NCBI RefSeq assembly: GCF_022605725.1 | Contig: NC_065557.1 | Coordinates: 22,323,256 to 22,387,255, forward strand | Length of the DNA stretch: 64,000 nucleotides | Reading direction: 5' to 3' | DNA from: Anthonomus grandis grandis | Lineage: Eukaryota; Arthropoda; Insecta; Coleoptera; Curculionidae | Shown here: positions 1-10,919 of the stretch, one piece after another | Position numbering within the stretch: the first letter of the stretch is position 1 | How the letters are laid out: each line of letters starts with the position of its first letter | Made by a program: the position numbers and the translations under genes | The notes under the pieces: generated by a model | Database searches by the model: none | Told to the model about the DNA's origin: nothing | What the model saw: the letters and a program-made list of their open reading frames with translations, nothing else

Positions 1-279
1 TAACAACTCAAAAAGAAAATAATAATCTATAAAAAAATCTGACGTTGATAATAAGAATAGAAAGTGTATTCCTAACAGGAGTGTGTTCTTGAGTCCGCTA
101 CTGCTTCTCATACTCTTAGTCTTTTACTCTATTACTATATTACTCTTTTAATTTCTCTTACTCTTTAACTCTCTTACTCCTCCCTTAGTTCTTCTATTAT
201 GGCTTTAAGTTTAACTTCTGAGCTACGTATGATGACTATATCATCTATAAAACACAGACAGCGGGACGCCATTTTGAAA
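1..279. other. AT-rich DNA with pyrimidine-rich stretch, no gene
   Basis: No supportable coding region. Positions 110-190 carry a degenerate CTCTTACT-like pyrimidine-rich repeat on the plus strand. It may be a simple-sequence remnant. Confidence 0.5.
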
Positions 280-1515
280 AATATAATTAAATAGAGTAGA
301 TAATCATGTGATATATCGTTTGAAAGCTCCCACTGAATGCTTTATGGTCCTAGAATATTAAGTCATTACTTCTAAAATCTTATTTTTCGCATTTTTATTT
401 ATATTTGTTTTCTTTATAACACCTGTTCAGGTGTAATTTGTTTGAAGTGTCTTGTTGTTTGCAGAGTCATCTCACATTATTATCAAAAAAGTTACTGTTC
501 TACACAAAAACTTACACAAAACCTTACTTAAACAATATATAAGCAATACCTTTAAAAGCGAATAATACGAAAAGAGGAATTATTTTTGCTATTTCGTTTA
601 GTGCAATTTTATTTGTACCTTGATTTATTTGAGAATGCCTGATCCGCGTCCCTTTGCAAAGAAATTAAAATTATTTTAATTTCTAATGGAAATCGTAATG
701 TACATGAAAGAATTTTTATTGTTCGCTTTCCTGACCGTCCAGTATGTCGAAAGCTTATTCCAGTATTCGTGAGCTAATTCAGAAATTTACCGAGACGGGT
801 AGTTTTGCCAGTAGGAAGGATCCAGGGCGTCCCAGCTATCCAGAAGAAAAGTAGTTGTATATTATAGCAGCTATGCTAAGAGATCCACGTATGGATGTAA
901 TGAGCGAGAGAATAGGACGCCAGCCTGCTTATGTAAAGAAAATTTGTTTCAGTGATGAATGTGCTTTTTTTGCATGATAATCTTCATAGACAAAATATCC
1001 GTTATTGGAGCGACGTAAATTCGCACATATTTCGTGAATGGGGCACCGCCTCACATTAGCAGAAATGTTAGAGAATATTTAACTAAAACTTACCCTAATC
1101 TGTGGATTGGTCGTCGAGGAACTACCGAGTGACTAGCCAGGTCGCCCGATCTTACACGTCTGGACTTTTTTTATGGGGCTACTTGATCCAAAAAGTCTAC
1201 GTGACCAAGCCAGAATCTATCTCCAATCTACGTCAAAGAATAATTGATGCATGTCGCAATATTGATGTTGCCACTTTCTGAAATGTTTGTGAAGCGTTCA
1301 GTTACATTTCTGTATTTGCTAAAGTTTAATTATTTTAAATGGAAATAAAAATGCAAAAAATAGGATTTTGAAAAGCTGCCATTTTGCTATGGGTAGAAGT
1401 AATGACTTCATATTCTAGGACCAGAATGTATTCTGTGGGAACTTTCAAATGATGTAACGCATGACTCTCCTTTGTATTTAATTTTATTTTGGCGACGGGA
1501 TGCCATTTTGAAGTT
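280..1515 (+). mobile_element. Degenerate DUF4817-type Tc1/mariner-superfamily element with long inverted repeats
   Basis: A decayed transposase (640-1329) lies between inverted repeats. Positions 310-375 and 1382-1455 are imperfect reverse complements and share the segment TGGTCCTAGAATAT (left) against ATATTCTAGGACCA (right). The outer parts, including CGCCATTTTGAA-like sequence, also pair. Exact ends and a TA duplication could not be fixed. The repeats are several hundred bases apart from the gene ends, as in the better copies at 20.4, 33.4 and 53.1 kb. The insertion looks old: several stops and an internal deletion in the transposase. Confidence 0.6.
640..1329 (+). pseudogene. Broken DDE transposase (DUF4817-type N-terminus)
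   Basis: Conceptual reading with frame changes shows an N-terminal helix-turn-helix region (about 660-850) with the segment RELIQKFTETGSFASRKDPG, which matches the DUF4817/HTH region of insect transposases, then a stop at about 852. The middle of the gene is deleted: the text jumps to a FSDECAFF motif (about 950-975), which normally surrounds the first catalytic Asp. The C-terminal part at 1095-1175 reads WIGRRGTTEW, then an interrupted PARSPDLTRLDFFLWG; this segment includes the last acidic residue region. Catalytic function is certainly lost. The family assignment is firm because the same C-terminal motif recurs in the three better copies in this window. Confidence 0.75.
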
Positions 1516-1519
1516 TTGC

Positions 1520-2718
1520 AAAATGAGCTAGGGATCAAAAATCAGTACTTAGGTTGCTAATGATTGTGCCAAATTTGAAATTTTTATATAAACGCATTCA
1601 CGAGATAAGAGCAAGGGGGATAAGAGCAAGAGGAGACAATAAAGAGCCGCACTGTATATCCTTGTTTCATTTCTTTATTGACTGGTATTTCATTTATTGT
1701 TGTTCATCTATCTTGACTTAGATAAAAGTATTATCCCAGTTATATTTATTAGGATATGAATATCTAAAGTCCATACTTGCATTATTTAGGGCCAAATGTT
1801 ATGGTACGTTATAATCTGTGCTGTTTTCCATCAGTGTTCTTATAGTCTGGTGGTTGTGCTGATTCCTTTTTGAAAAACTGCTTGTTTCAGTGGTTAGTAA
1901 GAGTCATATTTACTAGAAAGTCTCTTAAAATGTTCGTGAGCAACTTGTATCTGTGAGATACAAGTTGCTAGAGTAAATTAATTGGATGACAGTTACTTAT
2001 GTTGTTGATATTTTTTATATATAACTAATGATTTTTGCGTTTTGACATTTTTTATGAATCTTTTCTCCTTTAAACATCTATTCAGTATTCGTACGCTCTC
2101 TAACAGATTGTCTCCTTCCATCTTTAACATTTCGTTAGTGATTCCGTCTTCGCCTAGATTTTTCCAACTTTTCTCCTTTAAAAACTCGGCAAAGAATCCT
2201 AATTATTCGGTGATGTAAGATTTTTCCTGAAAAATCTTCAAGTATTATTTCTTATACACATTTTTATGTTCTTTACTCTAATAATAATAATTAATATTAC
2301 ATTTTTTATTTTAATTTAATATACATTTTTATACATTTAATATTGCTGTTGTTTAATGTCTATGATGCCCAGATACATTTTCTAGTATGGTGTAGTTTTT
2401 TAAAGACGTTAACAGAACTCAAAGGATCCTAACTTACACTTCTCAAATTCTTTGCTTTGTTGCATTTGCGAATATTATACAGGATGTTTTTAAATTTTAG
2501 TTATTTGTTTTAACTGATTATGAAAAGGAGCTGATATACAAAAATTACCTATATAAAAGATGCATAATAAAAAAGATAGTAAAATAATAAAAATTTTAAA
2601 AAAATTCTTTTTAGTACGAATCTTTAGTTCGATCAGTTTTATCAGACTTTTAATATTGCGTTTTTTATTTGCTGATTATTTTGTGCATTAAGCTTGTATC
2701 ACCAAAAATCTACTACGC
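1520..2718. other. Non-coding AT-rich DNA with a perfect hairpin at 1939-1969
   Basis: No gene is supported. There is a perfect 14-bp stem with a three-base GTG loop at 1939-1952/1956-1969. A CAGGATG terminus-like motif after TA occurs near 2476, resembling the ends of the DUF4817-type elements. Confidence 0.5.
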
Positions 2719-3078
2719 CTAAAAAGACGCGAAATTCGGCTAGTGACAGGTCTTTTAACCGGTCACTGGCACTTAAGAAGCCATCTCCATACTATTGCGG
2801 ACAACCCGGAATGCCGATGGTGCTGTGAGGAGGATGAAACCGTCGACCATGTAGTCGGGGAGTGCCCAGCACTCACGCGCGCCAGATTCAAATGCTTGGG
2901 TAACACTTTCAGTGTACCGAGTGACTTTAAGTCCTTCAGACCAGAGAGCCTTATCGGTTTCTCTAAGGCCGTTGGGCTCTGGTAACCCCCGGTAGGGCAT
3001 GACGGGTCCATCAGGAGACCTATATGCACAACTGCCCTGGCAGCCAACTGTTTCGACAATTCATTCATTCATTCATGA
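2719..3078 (+). pseudogene. 3' tail of an RNase H-bearing LINE
   Basis: The open frame 2719-2985 encodes the extreme C-terminus of a non-LTR retrotransposon ORF2: LVTGLLTGHWHLRSHLH followed by a C-x2-C-x8-H-x4-C type knuckle (CRWCCEEDETVDHVVGEC) and a stop. A short 3' UTR then ends in (TTCA)n at about 3058-3076, a typical LINE tail. The rest of the element upstream is missing, so this is a severely 5'-truncated insertion, the usual product of target-primed reverse transcription. It is probably related to the RNase H-type LINE fragment at 58.3-59.6 kb, which lacks just this tail, but the two pieces do not overlap, so that is inference. Confidence 0.75.
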
Positions 3079-3079
3079 T

Positions 3080-3335
3080 CGGTCTCTACCATATTTTAGA
3101 CGGAAAGTTCATGAACAAATTAATAATGCTTTTTAGAATAGAGGGATAGGGCCCAATGAATCCATTTCTTGGCCTTCTCTTGGCTATTTGAAAGACTTGG
3201 TGCATCGTGACGAGGCAGTAAATACTCCGGAAGAACTTCAAGAGTACATTGAAGATTTTTGTGATCTAATTCGGAAATACCAGGATTTTATTTTTGAACT
3301 TTGTAAAAAGTTATGGATTTGCCGAGCAAGATTAT
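3080..3335 (+). pseudogene. C-terminal fragment of a DUF4817-type transposase
   Basis: Reading across stops, 3080-3325 gives SISWPSLGYLKDLVHRDE, then NTPEELQEYIEDFCDLIRKY and ELCKKLWICRARLY. This corresponds to the terminal part of the DUF4817-type transposase after the DLTPLDFFLWG motif. The catalytic part is missing. It directly follows the LINE tail, and a TATACAGGGTG motif at 3336-3346 resembles an element end. The LINE may have inserted into an older DNA transposon here. Confidence 0.6.
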
Positions 3336-3339
3336 ACAG

Positions 3340-4936
3340 GGTGATTGATGGTTGATGGTCCCTTAGGCGTTTACGGAGAAAGGAAAATAGATTTTTTGAA
3401 AATTTGACATCATGGGTTATCTAGTGATCTAAATATTTTTAACAATGCAGCATTGCCGCTAATACCAAAAAGTAGTAGCAACTTTGTTATTTTAAATAGA
3501 ACAGATTACTGTTTATTTTTTTATTATCTAGTCCGCTATCGCTTTATGATTGTTTTTGTATAAGGTGTTTCTATACCTATGTTTAGTGGTTTTCGAGAAA
3601 TTAATTATTTTTTTTTATTTTTTGACCAAAACATAGCTCCAAATAATTTTTTAATACTACGGCACTGGAAGCGCAGAAAATTAAAATCTTGAGCATAATT
3701 TATAAAAGTATTGTACATTAGTCGTTACTATAAAAATTTGTTTTATAATACAAGGGTTGGTCAAAATTAGTGATTTTGCCGCTAGATACAAAAATTGTGA
3801 TATGTGTATTTTTTTTAATGAAACACACTGTTTATTATATTATATTCTAAAAGGAAATTGAATCCCTTTCTAACGAGGTATCATATTCCTATATCTAAGT
3901 AGTTCGGTTTCTGAATTAAAAACTATTTTCTGTAAAAATCGGAATATTTTGACATATTTGCTTTAGGTGGCCATGAAAGATCATGTATCACGCAACAATG
4001 CTATGCCATTGATGTTTGACAGTTACCTTTAGTTGATTAATAGTAAATACGCTTGGGTGTTTTTTTTAAATAGTGACCTAAAAATTCAATAAGATAAAAA
4101 GAAATACTTATTCAAATGAAGTTTTGATGAATCCATTTATTATTTTTGGGCAACGTGACAAAATTGTAGCAAGAACATCCAGAAAGTTCAACGAAATGTA
4201 CCTCAATTTACACAAAATGGATAAAAGAAAAAAATTCGTGCGAATACAGCACAGTACAATACACAACACAATACAAATCACAACTTAAAAATAATAATGA
4301 TAAGTTTATCTAAGCTTCTAACGTTTTATGAGAACAACATCGTGAATGTTTTAGCCTACTTTCACGTAGGCTATACCATATCCACAAGCTTCCATCCGGA
4401 GTGCAGTAGATGATTTAGGCGTAACTTATTATTCTGTGCAAAATTTTATGCAACACAATCTTATGCAACTTTTATATAGGTTAATTTGGGTATATTGACT
4501 TCTATTGACGAGTTATACAAAGTCTTAAAATTAATTAACTTGAAAAACACCCTGTATATGAATATTGTACACTTACAGTGTACATGGAATAAAGTCATGA
4601 TTATCTATGAAGTTAGAATGAATATTCTTTTTTTTTGAGATTAACTTATTATTATAATTTTCAAACAACAATATAAAGAATAAGCGCAATGTATCACATA
4701 AAATTTGCAAACAAAAATATATACCACAGAGGAATACGACTTTGACAGAATCGATGCCGCCTAATTGTTTACTTCTGCTAACGCGGTCTATAAAACGTAT
4801 GTTTTTCTCAACTATTTTTCATTCGCAAAATAAATAGAAAAACTATCTTTTTAAATAATAAAATAATTCAAGGTAAGAAAGATGTATAACAATAATCTAG
4901 ATGTATAGAAACCATTTAATATTTTTTAATTTGCAG
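3340..4936. other. AT-rich DNA, no gene; CACCCTGTA transposon-end motif near 4543-4552
   Basis: No coding region is supported. A CAGGGTG motif after TA near 3338 and CACCCTGTA near 4543 face each other like mariner-type ends, but the flanking sequences do not pair beyond the first eight or so bases. The same right-hand motif pairs slightly better with the TACAGGATGTTTTT near 2474. Confidence 0.4.
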
Positions 4937-5065
4937 TCATCATTATCGACTTTATATGTCGACTTTCCAAACACATTCGTCCTAACTGTGACACCATTAG
5001 CAGCTCAGCAATATCTCCCCTCAGTAATTGTATCGGAAGCAAAAAATAGCCATCATTCAACCTAA
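4937..5065 (+). CDS. Candidate terminal exon of an unidentified gene (43 codons)
   Basis: A splice-acceptor-like sequence (AATTTGCAG, ending at 4936) is followed by an uninterrupted frame of 42 codons and TAA at 5063-5065, immediately followed by AATAAA. The peptide begins SSLSTLYVDFPNTFVLTVTP and ends SEAKNSHHST. It does not resemble any transposon protein and I do not recognise it. Base composition is less AT-rich than the flanks. A frame of this size can arise by chance, no donor exon was found upstream, and no function is proposed. Confidence 0.25.
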   Translation, partial: SSLSTLYVDFPNTFVLTVTPLAAQQYLPSVIVSEAKNSHHST

Positions 5066-6489
5066 ATAAAAAAAAGATTTCCTCGTAATTTTATCCGAAT
5101 CTTATTTTTTGGCTCTTTGTTAGAATAAAGATGTTCTTAGGAACACGTTGAGATACGCTGGGTTACTATCTCGTAAACCCTGTTCGAAACAAGGTCGAAC
5201 GAAAAGAAGGTTTATCTTTAATTTAATATTTTTTGCTGAAAAAGTAATATAAAATAACAAAAAGCTTTTAAGATACTCTTTTCCTTTTTCGGGATTATTT
5301 TTTTATTTCCTTATGACATGATGTGCAAAACGGTTTGTCTTGTTGGACAATAATAGCTTTACATACTTATTTTAATTAAAGTGGAATTAAGTTTTTAAAC
5401 AGAAATAATAATTAATAAAGCATTACTATCTTTAGTAAATAAATGTCAGTAAAGCCTATTTATTATAAGTATATTAGACACTAGATACAATAATAAACTT
5501 TTTTTTAATTTGACTGTATAAGCTTATTCATTTTACTAGAGCACACAGATTTAAAGCGTTTCTGAATGTTTGTGGAACTTCCAACGTATATTATTTTAAT
5601 CATTAGTCTTTTATACATCTTATATTCCTGGGTTGGTTTTACGAATCGATTTCACAAATATGAAATTCTCATCAATTCTAACTGATGATGGGCCGAAAGC
5701 ACTCAAATAAGCATTTTAAATAAATTCAATCAAATTTATGTATATTCTTTGACAAAATCATTTATCCTTTTTTAAAAAATAAAATTAAATTTTTTCTATA
5801 AAATAATTACACAAACTATTTGAAAAATTTGTAGAGTCTCCTACGCCCGTTAGAAAAAATCCTTAGGATTATAGTTAAAAAGGTCAAGCACTTTTTTTCA
5901 CAAAACGTCAAAAATATTGAGTTTGAGTTTGGAAGTATTGATTACTCATCATAGTAAATGGTGTGAATAAAGTATAACAAATTATAAGTATATGCAGGTG
6001 AGAAAACAATGTTTCCATAAAAACTGTCTCACCAGAATTAATTTTTTAAGATAATTTTAAAATGAGATACCTATTTTTAAAAAATAGGCTTAAAATTTAA
6101 TGTCAAAGGATATAGACAATACACCAATATCTATTTTAAGATTTATTATGAACACCGTATTTTTTATATCAAAAGTGTAAAGAAAATTGAAGTATTTAAC
6201 CTTTAGATCATATCTTTAAGATGAGTTTACAATTTGTATCACATTTTATTAAAAATACAATTATTATATTGTTTGAAATCAAAATTCCTAGATTTAAAGT
6301 GTTCTTCAAAAATAGACCCTTAATGGTCAATTGAAAGTTCTACTATAGTTATCTTCCGTGTTTTTATTTTACAATAAAAACTTTTTTTTTATTATAAAAT
6401 AAAATTAATTAAATTTCAACTGCTAGATATAGGTACAGGTATTTAAAATATCTTATAATTCTTTTAGTGATTGTGTATTTTTATTATTG
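5066..6489. other. AT-rich DNA without a gene
   Basis: No coding region is supported. A short CTGATGA ... GCCGAAAGC motif at about 5677-5700 superficially resembles the two conserved strands of a hammerhead core but has no room for a proper stem II. Confidence 0.4.
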
Positions 6490-6490
6490 C

Positions 6491-6530
6491 AGCGCCCTGA
6501 AGAAGGCCCAATATAGGCCGAAACGTTGGC
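6491..6530 (+). ncRNA. Hammerhead-like core motif (low confidence)
   Basis: Positions 6496-6524 carry CTGAAGA (fits CUGANGA), a stem GGCC-CAATATA-GGCC, then GAAAC. This matches the order of the two conserved core strands and stem II of a hammerhead ribozyme. Such motifs are known from Penelope-like retroelements. I could not place a cleavage-site strand and stem I with confidence and there is no adjacent Penelope reverse transcriptase frame, so it may simply be a conserved repeat fragment. Confidence 0.3.
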
Positions 6531-6714
6531 ATAAAGAAAATTTTTTACAGGCTTTGAGTTTTATTTGGCCTTAATGTTCAACTAAACTTAAAAATTAAAT
6601 GTAATATATTTGCTAAAAAGGCAATAAGCTTTTAAGAAACTTGTTTTTTTGGTGCTGTTTGTTTTTTTTATGTGTTGTAAATAAGCTGCTTTTTAAACAT
6701 TTATTACCATTACC

Positions 6715-6760
6715 ATTAAATAAATAAATATAATAAATAAATAAATAAATAATTACCATT
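6715..6760. repeat. (AAAT)n / ATTACC simple repeat
   Basis: Short runs of AAAT units, flanked on both sides by TTACCATT motifs, lie just upstream of the BEL/Pao insertion. Confidence 0.7.
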
Positions 6761-6798
6761 ATTTTGAACAATAATTATGAAATACACTAAATGGCTGG

Positions 6799-7344
6799 TG
6801 TAGGAGAAATATAAAAATAGTGGACTGTATCTTTAATTAATTAATGCATAAAAAATTAACACGACGGCCAAGACAACCCCAAAATAATTTGTGGCTCACC
6901 TTGCTGTCGCTTCTGTTCAGGACTGCTCCTCCAGGTTCACCTCCAAATATTTGCTGGGTTTGACGGTGTGCCGGCACTTATAATTTTTGAAATTCACTCG
7001 CGTGTCTTTATATATCGAGAGCGACTTATTTGGTCAGTAGTTTATATACCAATGCTAATGCTGCCAGTTCCCATCAATCAGGATCGATGCAGTACTGGAC
7101 TAGAGGTGCGTGCGACTCTTCTCGGTCAAAATTAAGGCTGTCTTACATATGACGCGATGAAAAGCCGCGAATAATGATTTAGCAAGAAAAAAAACTAAAG
7201 AAATTGTAGATTACAACTTTAGATATTAACAACGATCAGTACCACGACGAAGCAAAGCTCATGTTAAATATAATTATATGAATATTGACAATAAAAAAAG
7301 AATAAAAATAAATAAAGAAATGAGTCTTCCGATTTGACGGAACA
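6799..7344 (-). repeat. BEL/Pao 3' LTR
   Basis: Direct copy of 13704-14249, with differences at only about five positions that I can see, for example near 6861, 6883, 7212 and 7269. Confidence 0.95.
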
Positions 7345-7362
7345 TACCTCCCACCTAAAATG
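7345..7362 (-). promoter_or_regulatory. BEL/Pao polypurine tract
   Basis: On the minus strand the bases just before the 3' LTR read GGGACATTTTAGGTGGGAGGTA (the last part is purine-rich). This is the expected position and composition for the plus-strand primer of reverse transcription. Confidence 0.7.
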
Positions 7363-7448
7363 TCCCACATTTTAATTAAAAAAAAAGAGCAAAAATAATA
7401 AAAAAAACATGAATTCTAACGCGAAATATAAATTTTCCGCAGGAAAGA

Positions 7449-10400
7449 CTAATTGTTCGGTAATGAACATAACTTCGAGACAGGACGGCGCAGTATCCCC
7501 TTATGCGTCTTTACCGCTACAACACGCGTAATGCCATCCCTGCCTGGAAAACATTCTATTACACGACCCAACAACCACGAAAGGGGTGGAGCATTATCCT
7601 CCTTTAATAATGCCAACGAATCAATTTCAATGGCTTTACTTGTATCATACCACTTCGACCTCTGATTAAGGGTGTGTAAATATTCATTATGCCACCTCTT
7701 CCAAAAATCCTGGTGGATACGTTGAATAAGTTGCCAGCGCGAAAGACGACCCAATTTAATCTCTGTTAGGTCGGATTCAACGAAGGTATTTAAAGGTTCC
7801 AAATTCAAAAAATGACTTGGGGTCAGAGGGTTTAAGTCATTAGGGTCGCTACTTAATGAACAGAGAGGTCGAGAATTTAGGATTGCCTCTATTGAGGTCA
7901 AGACAGTATTAAACTCCTCATAGGTGAGGATGTGCGAACCAACTACGCGATGTAGGTGGCCCTTTACGGCCTTAATTCCAGCTTCCCAAATTCCACCAAA
8001 ATTTGGGGCTGAAGGGGGGTTGAAATGCCACACTATGCCTTCGTGGATCGATGCATTACGCATCCTTTGCATCAACTCTTTTGACGCACCCACAAAATTC
8101 GTCCCACAATCGCTAAACATGTCTGTGACACGACCTCGGCGAGAAACAAAGCGCCTTAATGCGGCCAGAAAGGCATCGCTTGATAGCTCTGTAACCAGTT
8201 CCAGGTGAAGAGCCTTTGTGCACAAGCAGACAAAAAGGCAAATATAAGCCTTACAAGTTTTGCTGCCACGATGCTTGCCCATAGTGATTAAGTATGGCCC
8301 TCCAAAATCCACACCACTTTTGGTGAAACATTTTACTTGATTTACTCTGAAGGGCGGTAAATCACCCATAAGAGGAATTTGTGATGAAGGGTTACACCTA
8401 AAGCAACGCATGCAGGAAGACAAAACCTTTTTAATAATTCTTCTTGAAGAAGGAATCCAAAAGCGTTGACTGAGTAGGAATTGGGTAGTTTGTAAACCAG
8501 GGTGCATATATTCAATGTGAGTTTGTTCAATAATTAGAGAGGTAATTCGATGATCACGGGGTAATAGACAGGGGTGTTTATGATTATAAGAAAGAGAAGC
8601 GTGCTTCAATCGTCCGCCCACCCTGAGAACACCATCCTTGTCTAAAAAAGGAGAGAGCTTCCGAATATATTTCGGTAATATTGTTAGATTAGGATTGGAT
8701 TTCGAAAGTTCTGCCATTTCTTGAGCAAATGAAACTTTCTGAACTTCTCGGATTAAAAGTAAGAGAGCTCTATCCAATTCTGCCAATGTTACATGACCTT
8801 TATTGTCAACGAGTTTTGGAGCCTTTACATATGCACAGAAACGTAAAACATATGCAACAATACGAATAATCTTTGATAAAGAGGAGAATCTGGATATCAA
8901 ATTATCCCAGAAGCTAACTACTGGAGTCGAGGTTAATAAAACAATCCTTCTTTTTTCAAGGTCTATACTATCGTCAGACGTGTAAGAACCGTTAACCCAT
9001 TTAGTGAGACAGGATGTTAGGAAACCGGGTCCGGCCCACCATTTTTCGAGGTGAAGTAACTCGGAGGGAAGAAGACCTCTGGTTGCACAGTCAGCGGGAT
9101 TATTTTCCGACTTAACATGAGCCCAGCAATCCGCAGATAAATTTTCCTGAATATACGATACGCGGTTACTTACAAAAGTAGTCCATTTATGGGGAGAAGA
9201 CTTTATCCAGCTTAAAGCTACGGTGGAGTCAGTCCATGCAAACAATGACGAAATATTTATAGAATCAGCAAGCGCTTCTTTAACTGATGACATTAAATCT
9301 GCCAATAAGACAGCCGAGCACAACTCTAGCCTTGGAATCGAGATTGTTTTAAGAGGAGCTACTCTACTCTTAGAACATAGCAAATACGTCTGAACGTTAT
9401 CATCATAAGTAATTATGCGAAAATAGACCGCAGCTGCATACGCCTTTTCCGAGCTATCGCAGAAGCCGTGCATCTCACACAATTTCATCTGGGAAGGGAT
9501 AATTTTTCGAGGTAATAAAAGGCTCGATAGGGTAGAAATACCTTCTTTAAATAAAGACCAGTAGTCTTTAATAGAGTTAGGAGCAGGTTGGTCCCATTCT
9601 AGTCCAGATGACCATAATTGTTGAATAATTATTTTCAAAGAGACAGTAACAGGGGAAAGAAATCCTAAAGGGTCAAAAATACGAGCCAAATCAGATAAAA
9701 TGTTTCTTTTTGTACATGGTTTTACTATAGATTCTATTTTAAAGACAAAAGAATCACTAAGAGGATTCCATTGCAAGCCTAAAATCTTGACTATGGAATC
9801 AGTCTCTTTATCAAAGGAAAGGGGGTTCAACTGTGTCAAAGAGGTGTCTAAATGAGATGTTAATAAAGGCGTATTACTCGCCCATTTTCGCAATTCAAAG
9901 CCACCAAGAGAAAGCAACGAAATTAGTTCTTGCTGAAGGGCAAGAGCTGATTCGATAGAATCAGTACCGCTAACTACGTCATCCACGAATATTTCATTCT
10001 CTAAGATTTCAGATGCCCTAGGAAATTTAAACTTATAATCCCTAGCAAGTTGAGTGAGAGTTCTAATAACTTGGTATGGTGAAGAAGCTACACCGTAGGT
10101 TACGGTATTTAGTTGATAGTCTCTCACAGGATCAGACTTTGAAAACCTCCATAAAATTCTTTGAAAATTTCTACAGGGTTGATCTATGAGAATTTGTCGA
10201 AACATGTGCTTAATATCAGCAGTGAATGCAACAGCATGGATGCGAAACTTTAACAGCAAGTGAAATATATCCTGTTGAAGCTTGGGGCCGACTAACAAAG
10301 TGTCATTGAGAGAAATATTATTTGCAGCCTTCGCGGAGGCGTCGAAAACAACACGAAGTTTTGTGGTTGAACTTTCCGGACGAAGAATACAGTGATGGGG

Positions 10401-10919
10401 TATATAATAAGAGTTTTTTATATCTATATTTGAGGGTAGGATTTCCATATGTCCAGTGTCAATAAAATCCTGCATAAAAGCGCGATATTCATCATGGAGC
10501 TCGGGATTAGACTCCAGACGCCGCTCAAGAGAATAAAATCTGCGCAGAGCAATATCTCGAGTATTTTCAAAAACTGGCAGTTCCAATTTTTTGAAAGGAA
10601 GTTGAAGAACGTATCTTCCTGAGGAATTTCGAGTATGTGTCCTCTGGAAAAATTCCTCTGCAGCAACCTTATCAGGAGAATGAGGACTGTAATTAGGGAT
10701 CTGTTCCAGTTGCCAAAATCTTTTAACGATATCCATAAGTGTGGAGCCCACAGTAGCGCAAAGGCTATTAGGAATTGAGCGAGAAATAGATTCCTGGTGA
10801 GGGACACGACCCATAATTATCCACCCTAATTTAGTATTTAGAGCGACAGGCTTATCTATGGACTGCGATATCTGGCCTTGCTTCACAAGAAAACCAAAAA
10901 CATCACCTCCAACCAACAC
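7449..10919 (-). CDS. pol: BEL/Pao Pol: reverse transcriptase, RNase H, integrase
   Basis: The frame is about 1,156 codons. The start given is only a frame start; the reading continues from the gag-protease frame by a one-base shift near 10930. Order: residual protease edge (GGDVFGF); reverse transcriptase of the Pao type, with VVFDASAK, AFTADIKHMFRQI and the catalytic FVDDVVSG (residues about 190-330); RNase H-like region (GFCDSSEKAYAAA, IPRLELC, AWTDSTVALSWI; about 500-600); integrase zinc-binding part (HPGLQTTQFLL ... CMRCFRC; about 790-835); integrase core with GVDFGGPY, FSDCGTNFVGA and FGGIWEAGIKAVK giving D-D-E (about 855-975); and a C-terminal DUF5641-like region (LNSRPLC, LTPSHFL, RWQLIQRIHQDFWKRW). 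There are no internal stops. It would copy the RNA and integrate the cDNA in virus-like particles. It appears functional if joined to the gag frame. Confidence 0.95.
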   Translation of the reverse strand: MLVGGDVFGFLVKQGQISQSIDKPVALNTKLGWIIMGRVPHQESISRSIPNSLCATVGSTLMDIVKRFWQLEQIPNYSPHSPDKVAAEEFFQRTHTRNSSGRYVLQLPFKKLELPVFENTRDIALRRFYSLERRLESNPELHDEYRAFMQDFIDTGHMEILPSNIDIKNSYYIPHHCILRPESSTTKLRVVFDASAKAANNISLNDTLLVGPKLQQDIFHLLLKFRIHAVAFTADIKHMFRQILIDQPCRNFQRILWRFSKSDPVRDYQLNTVTYGVASSPYQVIRTLTQLARDYKFKFPRASEILENEIFVDDVVSGTDSIESALALQQELISLLSLGGFELRKWASNTPLLTSHLDTSLTQLNPLSFDKETDSIVKILGLQWNPLSDSFVFKIESIVKPCTKRNILSDLARIFDPLGFLSPVTVSLKIIIQQLWSSGLEWDQPAPNSIKDYWSLFKEGISTLSSLLLPRKIIPSQMKLCEMHGFCDSSEKAYAAAVYFRIITYDDNVQTYLLCSKSRVAPLKTISIPRLELCSAVLLADLMSSVKEALADSINISSLFAWTDSTVALSWIKSSPHKWTTFVSNRVSYIQENLSADCWAHVKSENNPADCATRGLLPSELLHLEKWWAGPGFLTSCLTKWVNGSYTSDDSIDLEKRRIVLLTSTPVVSFWDNLISRFSSLSKIIRIVAYVLRFCAYVKAPKLVDNKGHVTLAELDRALLLLIREVQKVSFAQEMAELSKSNPNLTILPKYIRKLSPFLDKDGVLRVGGRLKHASLSYNHKHPCLLPRDHRITSLIIEQTHIEYMHPGLQTTQFLLSQRFWIPSSRRIIKKVLSSCMRCFRCNPSSQIPLMGDLPPFRVNQVKCFTKSGVDFGGPYLITMGKHRGSKTCKAYICLFVCLCTKALHLELVTELSSDAFLAALRRFVSRRGRVTDMFSDCGTNFVGASKELMQRMRNASIHEGIVWHFNPPSAPNFGGIWEAGIKAVKGHLHRVVGSHILTYEEFNTVLTSIEAILNSRPLCSLSSDPNDLNPLTPSHFLNLEPLNTFVESDLTEIKLGRLSRWQLIQRIHQDFWKRWHNEYLHTLNQRSKWYDTSKAIEIDSLALLKEDNAPPLSWLLGRVIECFPGRDGITRVVAVKTHKGILRRPVSKLCSLPNN

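Noticed and set aside
1335..1538. 67-codon minus-strand frame
   Set aside because: It lies in the right inverted repeat of the DUF4817-type element and has no protein similarity.
2763..3068. Minus-strand frames over 2763-3068
   Set aside because: Antisense shadows of the LINE C-terminal frame, which shows clear zinc-knuckle text on the plus strand.
3336..4552. Single DNA transposon bounded by CAGGGTG and CACCCTG
   Set aside because: The two ends match for only about eight bases; the inner sequences do not pair.
7924..8208. Plus-strand frames inside 7.4-11 kb
   Set aside because: Antisense to the intact BEL/Pao pol; no domain of their own.
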